A stretch of 64,000 nt of DNA from the NCBI RefSeq assembly GCF_015841355.1, contig NZ_CP064908.1, positions 186,001 to 250,000 of the forward strand, read 5' to 3'. The position numbers were made by a program, and so were the translations under genes. The DNA is from Synechococcus sp. CBW1107 (GTDB taxonomy: Bacteria; Cyanobacteriota; Cyanobacteriia; PCC-6307; Cyanobiaceae). Shown in pieces: positions 28,934 to 38,230 of this stretch. Under the pieces are notes generated by a model that saw only the letters and a list, made by a program, of their open reading frames with translations, did not search any database and was not told the origin of the DNA. Positions within the stretch are counted from its first letter, which is position 1; each line of letters opens with the position of its first letter.

Positions 28934-30478
28934 TCAGAACACCTCGATCGCTGCGGCCAGGGATTGATCGGAGGTCTCAGCGCCGGCGTCATCAGCGGAG
29001 GACACCTGCACGCGCACGCTGCGGGAACGACGGGCTGACTCGCCGCAGCTGCGAGGGGTGGGGAAGAGCTTGCCGGGATTGGCTCGGCCCTCGGGATCGA
29101 AGGCCTGGCGCACCAGCTGCATCGTGTCCAGGTCGTCCGGGGAGAACATCCAATCCATGTAGCACCGCTTGTCGGCGCCCACCCCATGCTCACCGGTGAT
29201 GCTGCCGCCGGCGTCGATGCACAGACGCAGGATGTCGGCGCCGAGGGCCTGAACCCTCTCCTGCACGTCGGTCTGGCCGGCGTCGTAGAGGATCAGCGGG
29301 TGCAGGTTGCCGTCACCGGCATGGAAGACATTGGCCACCGGCAGGGCATAGCGGCGGCTGAGTTCCTCGATCGCGGCCAGGACCTGCGGCAGGGCGCTGC
29401 GGGGAACAACCCCGTCCTGAACGTAATAGGTGGGGGTGATCCGGCCCACGGCCGCGAAGGCCGACTTGCGCCCCTTCCAGAGCAGGGCGCGATCGGCCTC
29501 GGATTCGGCCCGGCGCAAGGTACGGGCGCCGGCCTGACAGCAGAGCTCCATCGCCCTCTCCGCCGCGGCGCTCACCTCCTCCAGGCGGCCGTCGAGCTCG
29601 ATCAGCAGCACCGCAGCCGCATCGCGGGGGTACTCATCGCAGCCGAAGAGGTCGTCGACGGCATTGATCGTGAAGTTGTCCATGATCTCCATCCCCGCCG
29701 GCAGCACCCCCGCTTCGGTGACGCGGCGCACCGCCTCACCGGCCGCTTCCATCGAGGGGAAATCCGCCAGCAGCACCTGCACCGTCTGGGGCTGTGGCAG
29801 CAGCCGCAGGGTGATGGCGGTGGCAATGCCGAGGGTGCCCTCGCTGCCGATGAAAACTCCGCGCAGATCCAGGCCGGGCATTTCCGCCAGGCTTCCACCC
29901 AGGCGGGTGATGCGGCCATCCGGGAGCACCACCTCCAGCTCCAGCACGTGATTGCTGGTGACGCCGTACTTGAGGCAGTGCACTCCACCGGCGTTCTCGG
30001 CCACGTTGCCGCCGATGCTGCAGACCACCTGGCTGGAGGGGTCGGGGGCGTAGTAGAAGCCATCGCCGGCCACGGCACGGGTGACCCAGCTGTTGATCAC
30101 CCCCGGCTGAACGGTGATGCGCTGGTTCTCCAGATCCACGGCCAGGACAGAACGCATGCGGCTGGTCACCACCAGCAGCGACTCCTGTTCGGCCACGGCA
30201 CCGCCCGAGAGGCCAGTGCCGCTGCCTCGGGCCACGAAAGGAATCCCCTCCTCATGGCAGAGGCGCAGAACCGCCGCCACCTGGTCAGTGGTTTCAGGCA
30301 GCACCACCAGGGGCGGCTCATGCCGCTGCAGGGTGAGGCCATCGCTGTCGTAGGTGAGCAGCTCCGGGCGACGGGCCACCACTGCCCTGGAGGGCAGCAA
30401 CTGACGCAGACGCCGCTCGATCCGGCCCCAGGGCAGGGTCAGGGCAGGCGGCTTGGCCAAGGGGTCAGCCAACAACAA
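28934..30478 (-). CDS. glcD: glycolate oxidase/dehydrogenase FAD-linked subunit
   Basis: A 514-residue FAD-linked oxidase. The PP-loop FAD domain shows PFVARGSGTGLSGGAV, SSQVVCSIGGNVAENAGGVHCLKYG and GSEGTLGIATAITLRLLPQP. The C-terminal FAD-oxidase domain has the conserved NVFHAGDGNLHPLILYD and GSITGEHGVGADKRCYM. It oxidises photorespiratory glycolate to glyoxylate, or possibly D-lactate. The GlcE and GlcF partners are not adjacent, as is common in cyanobacteria. It is divergent from hemL across about 257 bases. Confidence 0.93.
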   Translation of the reverse strand: MLLADPLAKPPALTLPWGRIERRLRQLLPSRAVVARRPELLTYDSDGLTLQRHEPPLVVLPETTDQVAAVLRLCHEEGIPFVARGSGTGLSGGAVAEQESLLVVTSRMRSVLAVDLENQRITVQPGVINSWVTRAVAGDGFYYAPDPSSQVVCSIGGNVAENAGGVHCLKYGVTSNHVLELEVVLPDGRITRLGGSLAEMPGLDLRGVFIGSEGTLGIATAITLRLLPQPQTVQVLLADFPSMEAAGEAVRRVTEAGVLPAGMEIMDNFTINAVDDLFGCDEYPRDAAAVLLIELDGRLEEVSAAAERAMELCCQAGARTLRRAESEADRALLWKGRKSAFAAVGRITPTYYVQDGVVPRSALPQVLAAIEELSRRYALPVANVFHAGDGNLHPLILYDAGQTDVQERVQALGADILRLCIDAGGSITGEHGVGADKRCYMDWMFSPDDLDTMQLVRQAFDPEGRANPGKLFPTPRSCGESARRSRSVRVQVSSADDAGAETSDQSLAAAIEVF

Positions 30479-30735
30479 CGGGCAGCTCCGTGACGATAGC
30501 GAGCATGGCGGGTGAGCACCTCCCAGGAGCTCCGGGCCGGAAAGACTCGTTGCGAAGTCTTGCGCAAGCGGAGGCTCCCGTGGAGTCTGAGAGGACGATC
30601 CGCTGGCATGGTTGGTGCTTCTGCTGACGGGAACGGCAGCCCGTTGGGCGAAGATGCACCATGGTCAGGTGGTGCCAGGGCTCTCCTCAGGGTCGGCCCA
30701 GCCCCTTACCCCCTTCAACGTTCGCGGATCACGCC

Positions 30736-32052
30736 TTGACTTCGGCCCCTGTTTCGGTTCCTGCCCTGAACACCTCCCGTTCCCAGGACCTCTTCAGTGC
30801 CGCAAAGACCCTGATGCCCGGTGGGGTCAGTTCACCGGTGCGGGCCTTCCGCTCGGTGGGCGGTGACCCAATCGTCTTCGACAGGGTCAAGGGCGCCTAT
30901 GCCTGGGACGTGGACGGCAACCGCTACATCGATTACATCGGCAGCTGGGGGCCGGCGATCTGCGGTCATGCCCACCCGGAAGTGATCGCCGCCCTGCATG
31001 AGGCTCTCGACAAGGGCACCAGCTTCGGCGCCCCCTGCGCCCTGGAGAACACCCTGGCGGAGATGGTGATCGAGGCGGTCCCCAGCGTCGAGATGGTCCG
31101 CTTCGTGAATTCGGGCACCGAGGCCTGCATGTCGGTGCTGCGGCTGATGCGGGCCTTCACCGGCCGCGACAAGCTGATCAAGTTCGAGGGCTGCTACCAC
31201 GGCCACGCCGATATGTTCCTGGTGAAGGCCGGCTCGGGCGTGGCCACGCTCGGACTGCCCGATTCCCCTGGTGTCCCCCGCACCACCACCACCAACACGC
31301 TCACCGCCCCCTACAACGACCTGGAGGCGGTGAAACAGCTCTTCGCCGACAACCCCGGCGAAATCGCCGGGGTGATCCTCGAGCCCGTGGTGGGCAACGC
31401 CGGCTTCATCACACCCGAACCGGGATTCCTCGAGGGTCTGCGCGAACTGACCACCGAGCACGGTGCCCTGCTCACCTTCGATGAGGTGATGACGGGCTTC
31501 CGCATCAGCTACGGCGGCGCCCAGGCCCGCTTCGGCATCACCCCCGATCTCACCACCCTGGGCAAGGTGATCGGCGGCGGCCTGCCGGTGGGCGCCTATG
31601 GCGGCAGGGCCGACATCATGGCGATGGTGGCCCCGGCCGGGCCGATGTACCAGGCCGGCACCCTCAGCGGCAATCCTCTGGCGATGACCGCCGGCATCAA
31701 GACCCTGGAACTGCTGAAACAGCCCGGCACCTACGAACGGCTGGAGACGATCACCAAACGCCTCAGCGACGGCATCCAAGCGGCGGGTGCGGAGGCCGGC
31801 CTTCCGATCTGCGGCGGCTCGATCAGCGCCATGTTCGGCTTCTTCCTCTGCGAGGGCCCCGTGCGCAACTTCGAGGAAGCCAAGGCCACCGACAGCCAGC
31901 GCTTCGGTCGGCTGCACCGGGCCATGCTCGAGCGCGGGATCTACCTGGCCCCCAGTGCCTTCGAGGCCGGATTCACCTCCCTGGCCCACAGCGACGCCGA
32001 CATCGAAGCTACCCTCAGGGCCTTCCGCGACTGCTTCGCCGCCATCGCCTGA
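30736..32052 (+). CDS. hemL: glutamate-1-semialdehyde 2,1-aminomutase
   Basis: This PLP enzyme (438 residues from the chosen start) makes 5-aminolevulinate, the committed precursor of chlorophyll, heme, bilins and cobamides. Conserved blocks are [66 protein letters not shown] and the PLP-lysine region [21 protein letters not shown] 30736 ([12 protein letters not shown]) gives a typical length; an upstream ATG at 30661 adds 25 residues rich in Pro and Trp. The stop overlaps the next gene's ATG by one base (TGATG). Confidence 0.97.
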   Translation: MTSAPVSVPALNTSRSQDLFSAAKTLMPGGVSSPVRAFRSVGGDPIVFDRVKGAYAWDVDGNRYIDYIGSWGPAICGHAHPEVIAALHEALDKGTSFGAPCALENTLAEMVIEAVPSVEMVRFVNSGTEACMSVLRLMRAFTGRDKLIKFEGCYHGHADMFLVKAGSGVATLGLPDSPGVPRTTTTNTLTAPYNDLEAVKQLFADNPGEIAGVILEPVVGNAGFITPEPGFLEGLRELTTEHGALLTFDEVMTGFRISYGGAQARFGITPDLTTLGKVIGGGLPVGAYGGRADIMAMVAPAGPMYQAGTLSGNPLAMTAGIKTLELLKQPGTYERLETITKRLSDGIQAAGAEAGLPICGGSISAMFGFFLCEGPVRNFEEAKATDSQRFGRLHRAMLERGIYLAPSAFEAGFTSLAHSDADIEATLRAFRDCFAAIA

Positions 32053-33269
32053 TGCAGGCAGGCCGGCGTTTCCGGATCGCGGCCGTCCTGGGGGCCGCTC
32101 TGTCCCTGGGGACCGCACTGGCGGCCTGCGGACCCCGCGCCGAAGACCAGCCGCTGCAGCTCAAGGGAGGCATCCCCGTCGGGGCGGTGCTCTCGCTCAC
32201 CAGCAACGCCAATGCCTACGGGCAGGATCAGCAGATCGGCCTCAAGCTCGCTCAGGCCTGGTTCCAGCAACGCCAGGGGGCCAACCCTCAGGGCGCCCTG
32301 CCGCTGAACCTGCGCCTCGAGGACGGCGGCGGCGATGAGGCCACCGCCAGCCAGGCCTTCAATCTGCTGATCGACGCCGGGATGGTGGCCCTGATCGGTC
32401 CGACCCTCTCGCAGCAGGCCTTCGCGGCCGACCCGATCGCCCAGCGCCGCGGCGTGCCGGTGGTGGCGCCCTCCAACACCGCCAGCGGCATTCCCCAGAT
32501 CGGTGGCTTCATCAGCCGGGTGTCGGCCCCCAGCACCGAGATTGCACCCCTGTCCATCGCCAAGGCTCTGGAGCTGACCCCCTCGATCCGTCGGGCGGCG
32601 GTGTTCTATGCCCAGGACGACGCTTACAGCACCTCCGAGACCGCCATCTTCCAGAAGGCGCTCACCGACAAGGGGCTCAAGCCCGTGACGGTGCAGCGCA
32701 CCCAGCTCAATGACCAGGATTTTCAGAACCAGATCACCGCCGCCCTGCGTGAGACGCCCGATCTGATCGTGATCTCGGCCCAGGCGGTGGATGGCGGCAA
32801 CCTGATCCGTCAGCTGCGCGAGCTGGGTTACAGGGGCACGATCGTGGTGGGCAACGGCATGAACACTCCGAACATCTATCCGATCTGCCAGGCCTACTGC
32901 GACGGCATCCTGATCGCCCAGGCCTACAGCCCGGAGCTCGACACGGCCGTGAACCGCGACTTCGTGGCCCTGTATCAGAAGGCCAAGGGCGGGGCCATCC
33001 CTCCCCAGCTCACGGCCCAGGCCTTCACGGCTTACCAGGTGGTGGCTGAAGCGCTGCAGCGGCTGAACCAACGCCAACCGCTGGCCAGGGTTCCCCTGGG
33101 GGAGGCGCGCAAGGCGCTGATGGCCGAACTGCTCGCCGGCCGCTACGACACCCCTCTGGGCGAGATCAGCTTCAGCCCCGATGGCGAGGTGGTGCAACAG
33201 AGTTTCCACGTCGCCCAGGTGCGGATGCAACCCGGCGGACGAAGCGGCCGTTTCGCGCTGCTGCCCTGA
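32052..33269 (+). CDS. branched-chain/neutral amino-acid ABC transporter, substrate-binding lipoprotein
   Basis: A 405-residue periplasmic binding protein of the LivK (Peripla_BP_6) type. The N-terminus is a lipoprotein signal with lipobox LAAC at about residue 26. The ligand-binding lobes follow, from GGIPVGAVLSLTSNANAYGQ through GPTLSQQAFAADPIAQRRGVPVVAPSNT and DLIVISAQAVDGGNLIRQLRELGY. It starts inside the hemL stop codon and heads a complete five-gene transporter. The nearest cyanobacterial parallels are the Nat (neutral amino acid) and Urt (urea) systems. The lipoprotein anchor and lack of linked urease genes favour amino acids. Confidence 0.88.
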   Translation: MQAGRRFRIAAVLGAALSLGTALAACGPRAEDQPLQLKGGIPVGAVLSLTSNANAYGQDQQIGLKLAQAWFQQRQGANPQGALPLNLRLEDGGGDEATASQAFNLLIDAGMVALIGPTLSQQAFAADPIAQRRGVPVVAPSNTASGIPQIGGFISRVSAPSTEIAPLSIAKALELTPSIRRAAVFYAQDDAYSTSETAIFQKALTDKGLKPVTVQRTQLNDQDFQNQITAALRETPDLIVISAQAVDGGNLIRQLRELGYRGTIVVGNGMNTPNIYPICQAYCDGILIAQAYSPELDTAVNRDFVALYQKAKGGAIPPQLTAQAFTAYQVVAEALQRLNQRQPLARVPLGEARKALMAELLAGRYDTPLGEISFSPDGEVVQQSFHVAQVRMQPGGRSGRFALLP

Positions 33270-33276
33270 GCCCAGC

Positions 33277-34209
33277 GTGGTTCATCTCCTGCAGATTCTG
33301 ATCAACGGCCTGGCCTCCGGTTCGGTCTATGCCCTGTTCGCCCTCGGCTACACCCTGGTGTTCTCGGTGCTGGGGGTGATCAACTTCGCCCATGGGGCGG
33401 TGTTCACGATCGGGGGATACCTCACCTACCTGCTGATCGGTGGTGCGGTGGGGGCCAATGGGCTGTTGGCGGGCTGGCAACTGCCCGTTGCCCTGCCGTT
33501 CTGGCTGGCCCTGGCCGTGGCCGGAGCCGGCTCCGCCCTGGTGGGCCTGGGCGTGGAGGCCGTGGCCTTCCGCCCCCTGCGCCAGCGCGACGCCGAACCG
33601 TTGCTCTACCTGATCTCCAGCCTGGGGGCCGGGGTGGTGCTGGTGAACCTGGTGCAGCTGCTGATGGGAGCTGAGAGCTACTCGATACCAGCCTCCACCC
33701 TGGCGGCCCTGCCGCCGGCGCTGAGCCTGGGCGGCGCCCAGATCCGCACCGTGCAGCTGCTCCTGCTGCTGGTGGCCGCCCTGCTGCTGGCGCTGCTCAC
33801 GATCTGGCTGGAGGGGAGCCGCAACGGCAAGGCCCTCCAGGCGGTGGCGGAAGATCCCATCACCTCCCGCCTGCTCGGCATCGATTCCGGCGCCATGATC
33901 CGCCTGGCCTTCGCGCTGAGCGGTTTCCTGGCGGGGGTGGCCGGCGGGCTGGTGGGGCTGAGCGTGAGCATCGCGGGGCCCTACTTCGGCATCGGCTACG
34001 GGCTCAAGGGTCTGGGCGTGCTGGTGCTGGGGGGGCTCGGCAGTGTGCCTGGGGCGGTGCTGGGCGGCCTGATCGTGGGACTGGCCGAAGCCCTGGTGCC
34101 CTCGGAGCTCTCCGGCTACAAGGACGGGGTGGCCTTTGCGATTCTGTTTCTGGTGCTGCTGCTCAGGCCCCAGGGACTGCTCGGCAAACCTCTGGCGAAC
34201 AAGGTGTGA
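33277..34209 (+). CDS. ABC transporter permease LivH/NatD-like
   Basis: A 310-residue BPD_transp_2 permease with about eight hydrophobic helices. The opening LLQILINGLASGSVYALFALGYTLVF and VLGVINFAHGAVFTIGGY are classical LivH signatures. GLGVEAVAFRPLRQRDAEPL and the closing RPQGLLGKPLANKV also match. GTG 33277 was chosen to give the standard start and lies 7 bases after the binding-protein stop. It overlaps the next permease by 4 bases. Confidence 0.93.
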   Translation: MVHLLQILINGLASGSVYALFALGYTLVFSVLGVINFAHGAVFTIGGYLTYLLIGGAVGANGLLAGWQLPVALPFWLALAVAGAGSALVGLGVEAVAFRPLRQRDAEPLLYLISSLGAGVVLVNLVQLLMGAESYSIPASTLAALPPALSLGGAQIRTVQLLLLLVAALLLALLTIWLEGSRNGKALQAVAEDPITSRLLGIDSGAMIRLAFALSGFLAGVAGGLVGLSVSIAGPYFGIGYGLKGLGVLVLGGLGSVPGAVLGGLIVGLAEALVPSELSGYKDGVAFAILFLVLLLRPQGLLGKPLANKV

Positions 34210-35087
34210 GCGATCTCTCCCTGCTGGTGCAGATGGGTTTCGGCGCCCTGCTGGCCCTCTCGGTCTACCTGCCCCTGCGCTGCGGTCAGCTCTCCCTCGC
34301 CACACCGGGCTTCTATGTCATCGGCGGGTATGTGGCCGCCCTGCTCTCCACCCGCTGGCCCGCCCTCACGGGTGATGGGGGGGGCTATCCCCTCACGTCC
34401 CTGGCCCTGGAGCTGCTGCTGGCGGCCCTGGTGGCGGCCGCTGTGGCCCTGCTGCTGGGCCGACCTGTGCTGCAGCTGCGCGGCATCTATCTGGCCATCG
34501 CCACCATCGCCCTGGTGGAGATCCTGCGGGTGCTGAACCTCAACCTGGACTGGAGCGGCGGCGCCGTGGGGATCTTCGGCATTCCCCAGCCCTTCGCAGG
34601 TCCGGGGGGCTATGCCCTGGCCACCGGGATCCTGCTGGCACTGGTCTGCTGGCTCTGTGCCCGTCTGGAGGCCATGCGGCTGGGACGGGCCATGGCGGCC
34701 ATCCGCGATGACGAGCTGGCGGCCCGCTGCATGGGGATCCCCACGGCCGACGTGAAACTCACCGCCTTCGTGCTCAGTGCCGTGATCGCCGCCCTCACCG
34801 GTGTCCTGGCCGCCCACTTCCTCAACACGTGGAACGCCCGTCAGGGCAGCTTCGATGCCAGCGTCACCACCCTGGCGTTCGTGGTCTTCGGGGGCTCGCG
34901 GATCTGGCTCGGGCCGGTGCTGGGGGGCCTGGTGATCACGGCCCTGCCCGAACTGCTGCGGCCGGTGGGGGATCTGCGCCTGATCCTCTTCGGCCTGGTG
35001 ATCCTGGTGGGGCCGATCCTCTTTCCCCAGGGCCTGGTCACCCCGGAGCGCTTCGCCAGGCTCCGGGACGCTCTGCGACGACCCTGA
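34206..35087 (+). CDS. ABC transporter permease LivM/NatC-like
   Basis: A 293-residue permease with about eight to ten hydrophobic helices. GQLSLATPGFYVIGGYVAALL near the N-terminus, the cytoplasmic EAMRLGRAMAAIRDDELAARCMGI coupling loop and the C-terminal VVFGGSRIWLGPVLGGLVITALPE are LivM hallmarks. It begins at GTG overlapping the LivH-like stop (GTGA) and ends in TGATG with the ATPase gene, so the whole operon seems translationally coupled. Confidence 0.92.
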   Translation: MSDLSLLVQMGFGALLALSVYLPLRCGQLSLATPGFYVIGGYVAALLSTRWPALTGDGGGYPLTSLALELLLAALVAAAVALLLGRPVLQLRGIYLAIATIALVEILRVLNLNLDWSGGAVGIFGIPQPFAGPGGYALATGILLALVCWLCARLEAMRLGRAMAAIRDDELAARCMGIPTADVKLTAFVLSAVIAALTGVLAAHFLNTWNARQGSFDASVTTLAFVVFGGSRIWLGPVLGGLVITALPELLRPVGDLRLILFGLVILVGPILFPQGLVTPERFARLRDALRRP

Positions 35088-35884
35088 TGCCGACCGCCTC
35101 AGCCCAAGGAACGGCTGCAGCTCCCCTGCTGGTCCTGGAGGAGGTGAGCTGCCGCTTCGGCGGCCTGCTCGCCCTGGATCGGGTGTCCCTTCAGGTGCAG
35201 CCGGGAGAGATCTTCGGACTGATCGGTCCCAATGGAGCCGGCAAGACCACCCTGTTCAACCTGATCTCCGGGGTGGGAAGGCCCACGGCCGGGTCGATCC
35301 GCTGGGGTGGTGAAGCGATCGACGGCCTGCCGCCCGACCGGATCAACCGTCTGGGGATCGGCCGCACCTTCCAGAACCTGCGCCTGTTCCAGCGGCTGAG
35401 CTGCCTGGAGAATGTGCTGATCGGTCTGCACCACAGCGCGGGCTCCCCCCTGAACGCCGCCCTGCTGGGGGGACGACCGTTTCGTCAGCACCAGGGGGAG
35501 TTGCGCCAACAGGCGCTGGAGCTGCTGGCGCTGGTGGATCTCGACACCACTGCCGGCCGGCCGGCCGGCAGCCTGGCCTATGGGTCGCAACGGCGGCTGG
35601 AGATCGCCCGCGCCCTGGCCACCGCCCCACGGCTGCTGCTGCTGGATGAACCGGCCGCCGGCATGAACCCGATCGAGAAAGAGGAGCTCTCGGTTCTGAT
35701 CCGCCGCCTGCGATCCCGCTTCGATCTCAGCGTGCTCGTGATCGAGCACCATGTCCCGTTGATGATGCGCCTCTGCGACCGGCTGGCCGTGCTGAACTTC
35801 GGCCGGCGGATCGCCCTGGGCACCCCTGAGCGCGTGCGCCACGACCCGGCGGTGATCGAGGCCTATCTGGGGGTGAGCCCATGA
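35087..35884 (+). CDS. ABC transporter ATP-binding protein LivG-like
   Basis: A 265-residue ATPase. Walker A is LIGPNGAGKTTLFN, followed by the LivG-type IGRTFQNLRLFQRLSCLENVLIG. The signature is the LivG variant LAYGSQRRLEIARALA, and Walker B is LLLLDEPAAGMNP. An approximately 12-residue Ala-rich N-terminal tail precedes the domain. ATG overlaps the LivM-like stop by one base. Confidence 0.94.
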   Translation: MPTASAQGTAAAPLLVLEEVSCRFGGLLALDRVSLQVQPGEIFGLIGPNGAGKTTLFNLISGVGRPTAGSIRWGGEAIDGLPPDRINRLGIGRTFQNLRLFQRLSCLENVLIGLHHSAGSPLNAALLGGRPFRQHQGELRQQALELLALVDLDTTAGRPAGSLAYGSQRRLEIARALATAPRLLLLDEPAAGMNPIEKEELSVLIRRLRSRFDLSVLVIEHHVPLMMRLCDRLAVLNFGRRIALGTPERVRHDPAVIEAYLGVSP

Positions 35885-36627
35885 GCTCCAGCACCGCCCC
35901 GCCGCTGCTGGCCCTGAGGGATATCTCGGTGCGCTACGGAGCGATCAGCGCCCTCAGTGGCGTCGATCTGCACATCCACGACGGGGAACTGGTGGCCCTG
36001 CTGGGTTCCAACGGTGCCGGCAAGAGCACCACCCTGCGGGCGATCTCGCAGCTGGTGAAGCCGGAGACGGGACGGATCGACTGGCAGGGCCGCTCTCTGG
36101 CCAGGACCGCCACCGAGGGAACGGTGCGGCTCGGGATCGGTCACTGCCCGGAAGGGCGCCGGGTGCTTGCCCGCCAGACGGTGGCCGTGAATCTTGAGCT
36201 CGGGGCCTACCTGCGCCGCGATCGGCGCGGGATCGAGCTGGATCTTCAGCGCTGCTACGAGCGCTTCCCCCGCCTGCGGGAGCGCCGCGCGCAACTGGCC
36301 GGCAGCCTCTCCGGCGGAGAGCAGCAGATGCTGGCGATCGCCCGCTCGCTGATGGGGCGTCCGCGGCTGCTGCTGCTGGATGAACCCAGCCTGGGGCTGG
36401 CACCGATGCTGGTGGCCGAGGTGATGGCGATCCTGCAGCAGCTTCATCGCGAGGGACTCACGATCCTGCTGGTGGAGCAGAACGCCCAGGCGGCCCTGGC
36501 CATCGCTGACCGGGGCGTGGTGCTCCAGGCCGGCCGCGTCAGCCTCAGCGGCAGCGCCGCCGAACTCCTGGCCCACGAGGATCTCAGGACCTCCTATCTC
36601 GGAGCCGAGGAGCCGGGTGATGGCTGA
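35881..36627 (+). CDS. ABC transporter ATP-binding protein LivF-like
   Basis: A 248-residue ATPase that completes the transporter. Walker A is LLGSNGAGKSTTLRAIS, the LivF-specific LGIGHCPEGRRVLARQTVAVNLELGA lies before the signature SLSGGEQQMLAIARSLM, and Walker B is LLLLDEPSLGLAP. It overlaps LivG-like by ATGA and its 3' end overlaps the antiporter start by about 8 bases. Confidence 0.95.
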   Translation: MSSSTAPPLLALRDISVRYGAISALSGVDLHIHDGELVALLGSNGAGKSTTLRAISQLVKPETGRIDWQGRSLARTATEGTVRLGIGHCPEGRRVLARQTVAVNLELGAYLRRDRRGIELDLQRCYERFPRLRERRAQLAGSLSGGEQQMLAIARSLMGRPRLLLLDEPSLGLAPMLVAEVMAILQQLHREGLTILLVEQNAQAALAIADRGVVLQAGRVSLSGSAAELLAHEDLRTSYLGAEEPGDG

Positions 36628-37756
36628 TCTGATCCGGCGGCTGCTGATCAGCCGCTGGAGCCTGCTGCTGCCCTTCACCCTGCTGACGCTGCTCTCCGTT
36701 CCCTTTCCCGCCCTGGAGCGGATCCCGGTGCTGCTGAGCTTCGGGCTCCACGGGCTTGGCCTGGTGCCCCTGGGGCGAATGATCGCCGTGCTGGTGGAAG
36801 CCCTGGCCCAGCGACTGGGAAACCGGCTCGGCGGTCTGGTGGGAGTGGCTCTGGGCAACCTGGTGGAGCTTGTGGTCTCGTTCACCGCCCTCAACAGCGG
36901 CCTCTACCCCCTGGTGGTCACCAGCCTGGCGGGCGCGGTGATCACCAACTGCCTGCTGGTGCTCGGGCTCAGCACACTGGTGGCCAGCCGCCGCGTGATC
37001 GCGGTGCCGATCCACGCTCACAGCACGCAGCTGCAGACCCAGCAGCTGCTGATCAGCACCATTCTGCTTTCGGTGCCTTCGATCTTCCTGCTTCATCAGG
37101 GGGAGGGAATCTCCGCGGGCTCGGACCGCTTCGAAGGCTTCGCCCTCTATTCAGCCCTGGTGGCGGCCCTGGTGCTGGGGTACTACCTGCTCTCCTTCGT
37201 CTATCAACTCGGCACCCACCGTCGGTTGTTTGCCGGAGTCGAGGCAAGTCGTGGACTTCAGATGGTCAGCGCGCTTGGCCGGCATCGGGCCTCGCTGGCC
37301 ACGATCCTGGTGCTGATCGCCCTGGTCAGTCTCCTGCTGGTGGGGGTATCGAAGGCCCTTGTGAGCTCCCTGGAGCAACTGGTGGCCCAGCTCGATCTGA
37401 ATCCCCTGTTCGTGGGACTGGTGCTGCTGCCCCTGTTCGGCTGCTTCGCGGAAGCCGTTGTGGCCATCCAGGCGGGCCGCAACGGCAACATGGATCTGGC
37501 CATGAGCAGCACGGTGGAATCCAGCCTGCAGCTGCTGCTGTTCGTGCTGCCGGTGCTGGTCCTCTCGGGGCTGGTGATGGCGCGCTATCTGCATCTGGCC
37601 TTCCCACCGGTGGCCCTGGCCTGCCTGGGCTGCACGGTGCTGATGGTCGACTGGATCAGCAAGGACCGACAGCTCAGCTGGTACGAGGGCCTGCAGCTTC
37701 TGCTCCTCTATGCCAGCTTCGCGATCGGGGCCCTGCTGCTGCCGGCCGCCCCTTGA
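36620..37756 (+). CDS. Ca2+/H+ (cation/proton) antiporter, CAX/ChaA family
   Basis: A 378-residue membrane protein with about eleven hydrophobic helices in two inverted halves. Each half carries an ion-binding alpha repeat: GVALGNLVELVVSFTALNSG in the first and LLPLFGCFAEAVVAIQAGRNGNMDLAMSS in the second. These match bacterial CAX proteins that extrude Ca2+ and other cations in exchange for protons. ATG 36620 is preferred over GTG 36617. It overlaps the livF-like end but is probably a functional outlier in that operon. Confidence 0.88.
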   Translation: MADLIRRLLISRWSLLLPFTLLTLLSVPFPALERIPVLLSFGLHGLGLVPLGRMIAVLVEALAQRLGNRLGGLVGVALGNLVELVVSFTALNSGLYPLVVTSLAGAVITNCLLVLGLSTLVASRRVIAVPIHAHSTQLQTQQLLISTILLSVPSIFLLHQGEGISAGSDRFEGFALYSALVAALVLGYYLLSFVYQLGTHRRLFAGVEASRGLQMVSALGRHRASLATILVLIALVSLLLVGVSKALVSSLEQLVAQLDLNPLFVGLVLLPLFGCFAEAVVAIQAGRNGNMDLAMSSTVESSLQLLLFVLPVLVLSGLVMARYLHLAFPPVALACLGCTVLMVDWISKDRQLSWYEGLQLLLLYASFAIGALLLPAAP

Positions 37757-37765
37757 GCAGGGCCT

Positions 37766-38206
37766 TCAGCCCAGCATCAGGCCCCCCTCCTGGCGGAGGC
37801 ACTCCTGGGTGCTGCGCAGGTCGTAGAGCAACTCCTCGAGGCTGAGCCGGGCCAGCTCCCGCTCCAGCGCCTGCTGCAGCCGCCGCTCCAGGGCCAGGGC
37901 CACCTGCTCCCCCGCCTGCTCGGGGGAGGGCGCGACAGCCGAAGCCTGGGAGGGATCCGACTCCACCGCCCGCAGCACCTCCAGCAGGGGAATGGCGGCG
38001 GCGGCACGCCGAAGCCTGTAGCCGCCATGACGACCCCGGCGGGCCTCCACCAGGTCAGCCCGGCGCAGCTGCAGCAGCACCTGCTCCAGCATCGGCTCGG
38101 GAATCGCCTGGCAGGCGGCCAGATCAGGCCCCGAGCGCCAGCTCTCGGGCTCCAGTGCCAGTTCCAGCAACGCCTGGATCGCCTGGAGTCCCCGGCGTTT
38201 GAGCAT
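37766..38206 (-). CDS. Rrf2-family transcriptional regulator
   Basis: A 146-residue winged-helix regulator. MLKRRGLQAIQALLELAL, then IPEPMLEQVLLQLRRADLVEARRGRHGGYRL give the Rrf2 fold with the wing. The three clustered Cys that hold Fe-S in IscR/NsrR-type members are absent (only two isolated Cys remain), and the C-terminus is a long helical stretch. It probably senses something other than an Fe-S signal. It is convergent with the antiporter and lies just downstream of ubiD. Confidence 0.85.
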   Translation of the reverse strand: MLKRRGLQAIQALLELALEPESWRSGPDLAACQAIPEPMLEQVLLQLRRADLVEARRGRHGGYRLRRAAAAIPLLEVLRAVESDPSQASAVAPSPEQAGEQVALALERRLQQALERELARLSLEELLYDLRSTQECLRQEGGLMLG

Positions 38207-38230
38207 CACGGCCTGGGAGGGAGCATCGGG

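Noticed and set aside
30479-30735. regulatory RNA in the glcD-hemL divergent region
   Set aside because: A 6-bp hairpin (AAGACT...AGTCTT near 30,543) is present, but there is no conserved structure or T tract, so nothing specific is supported.
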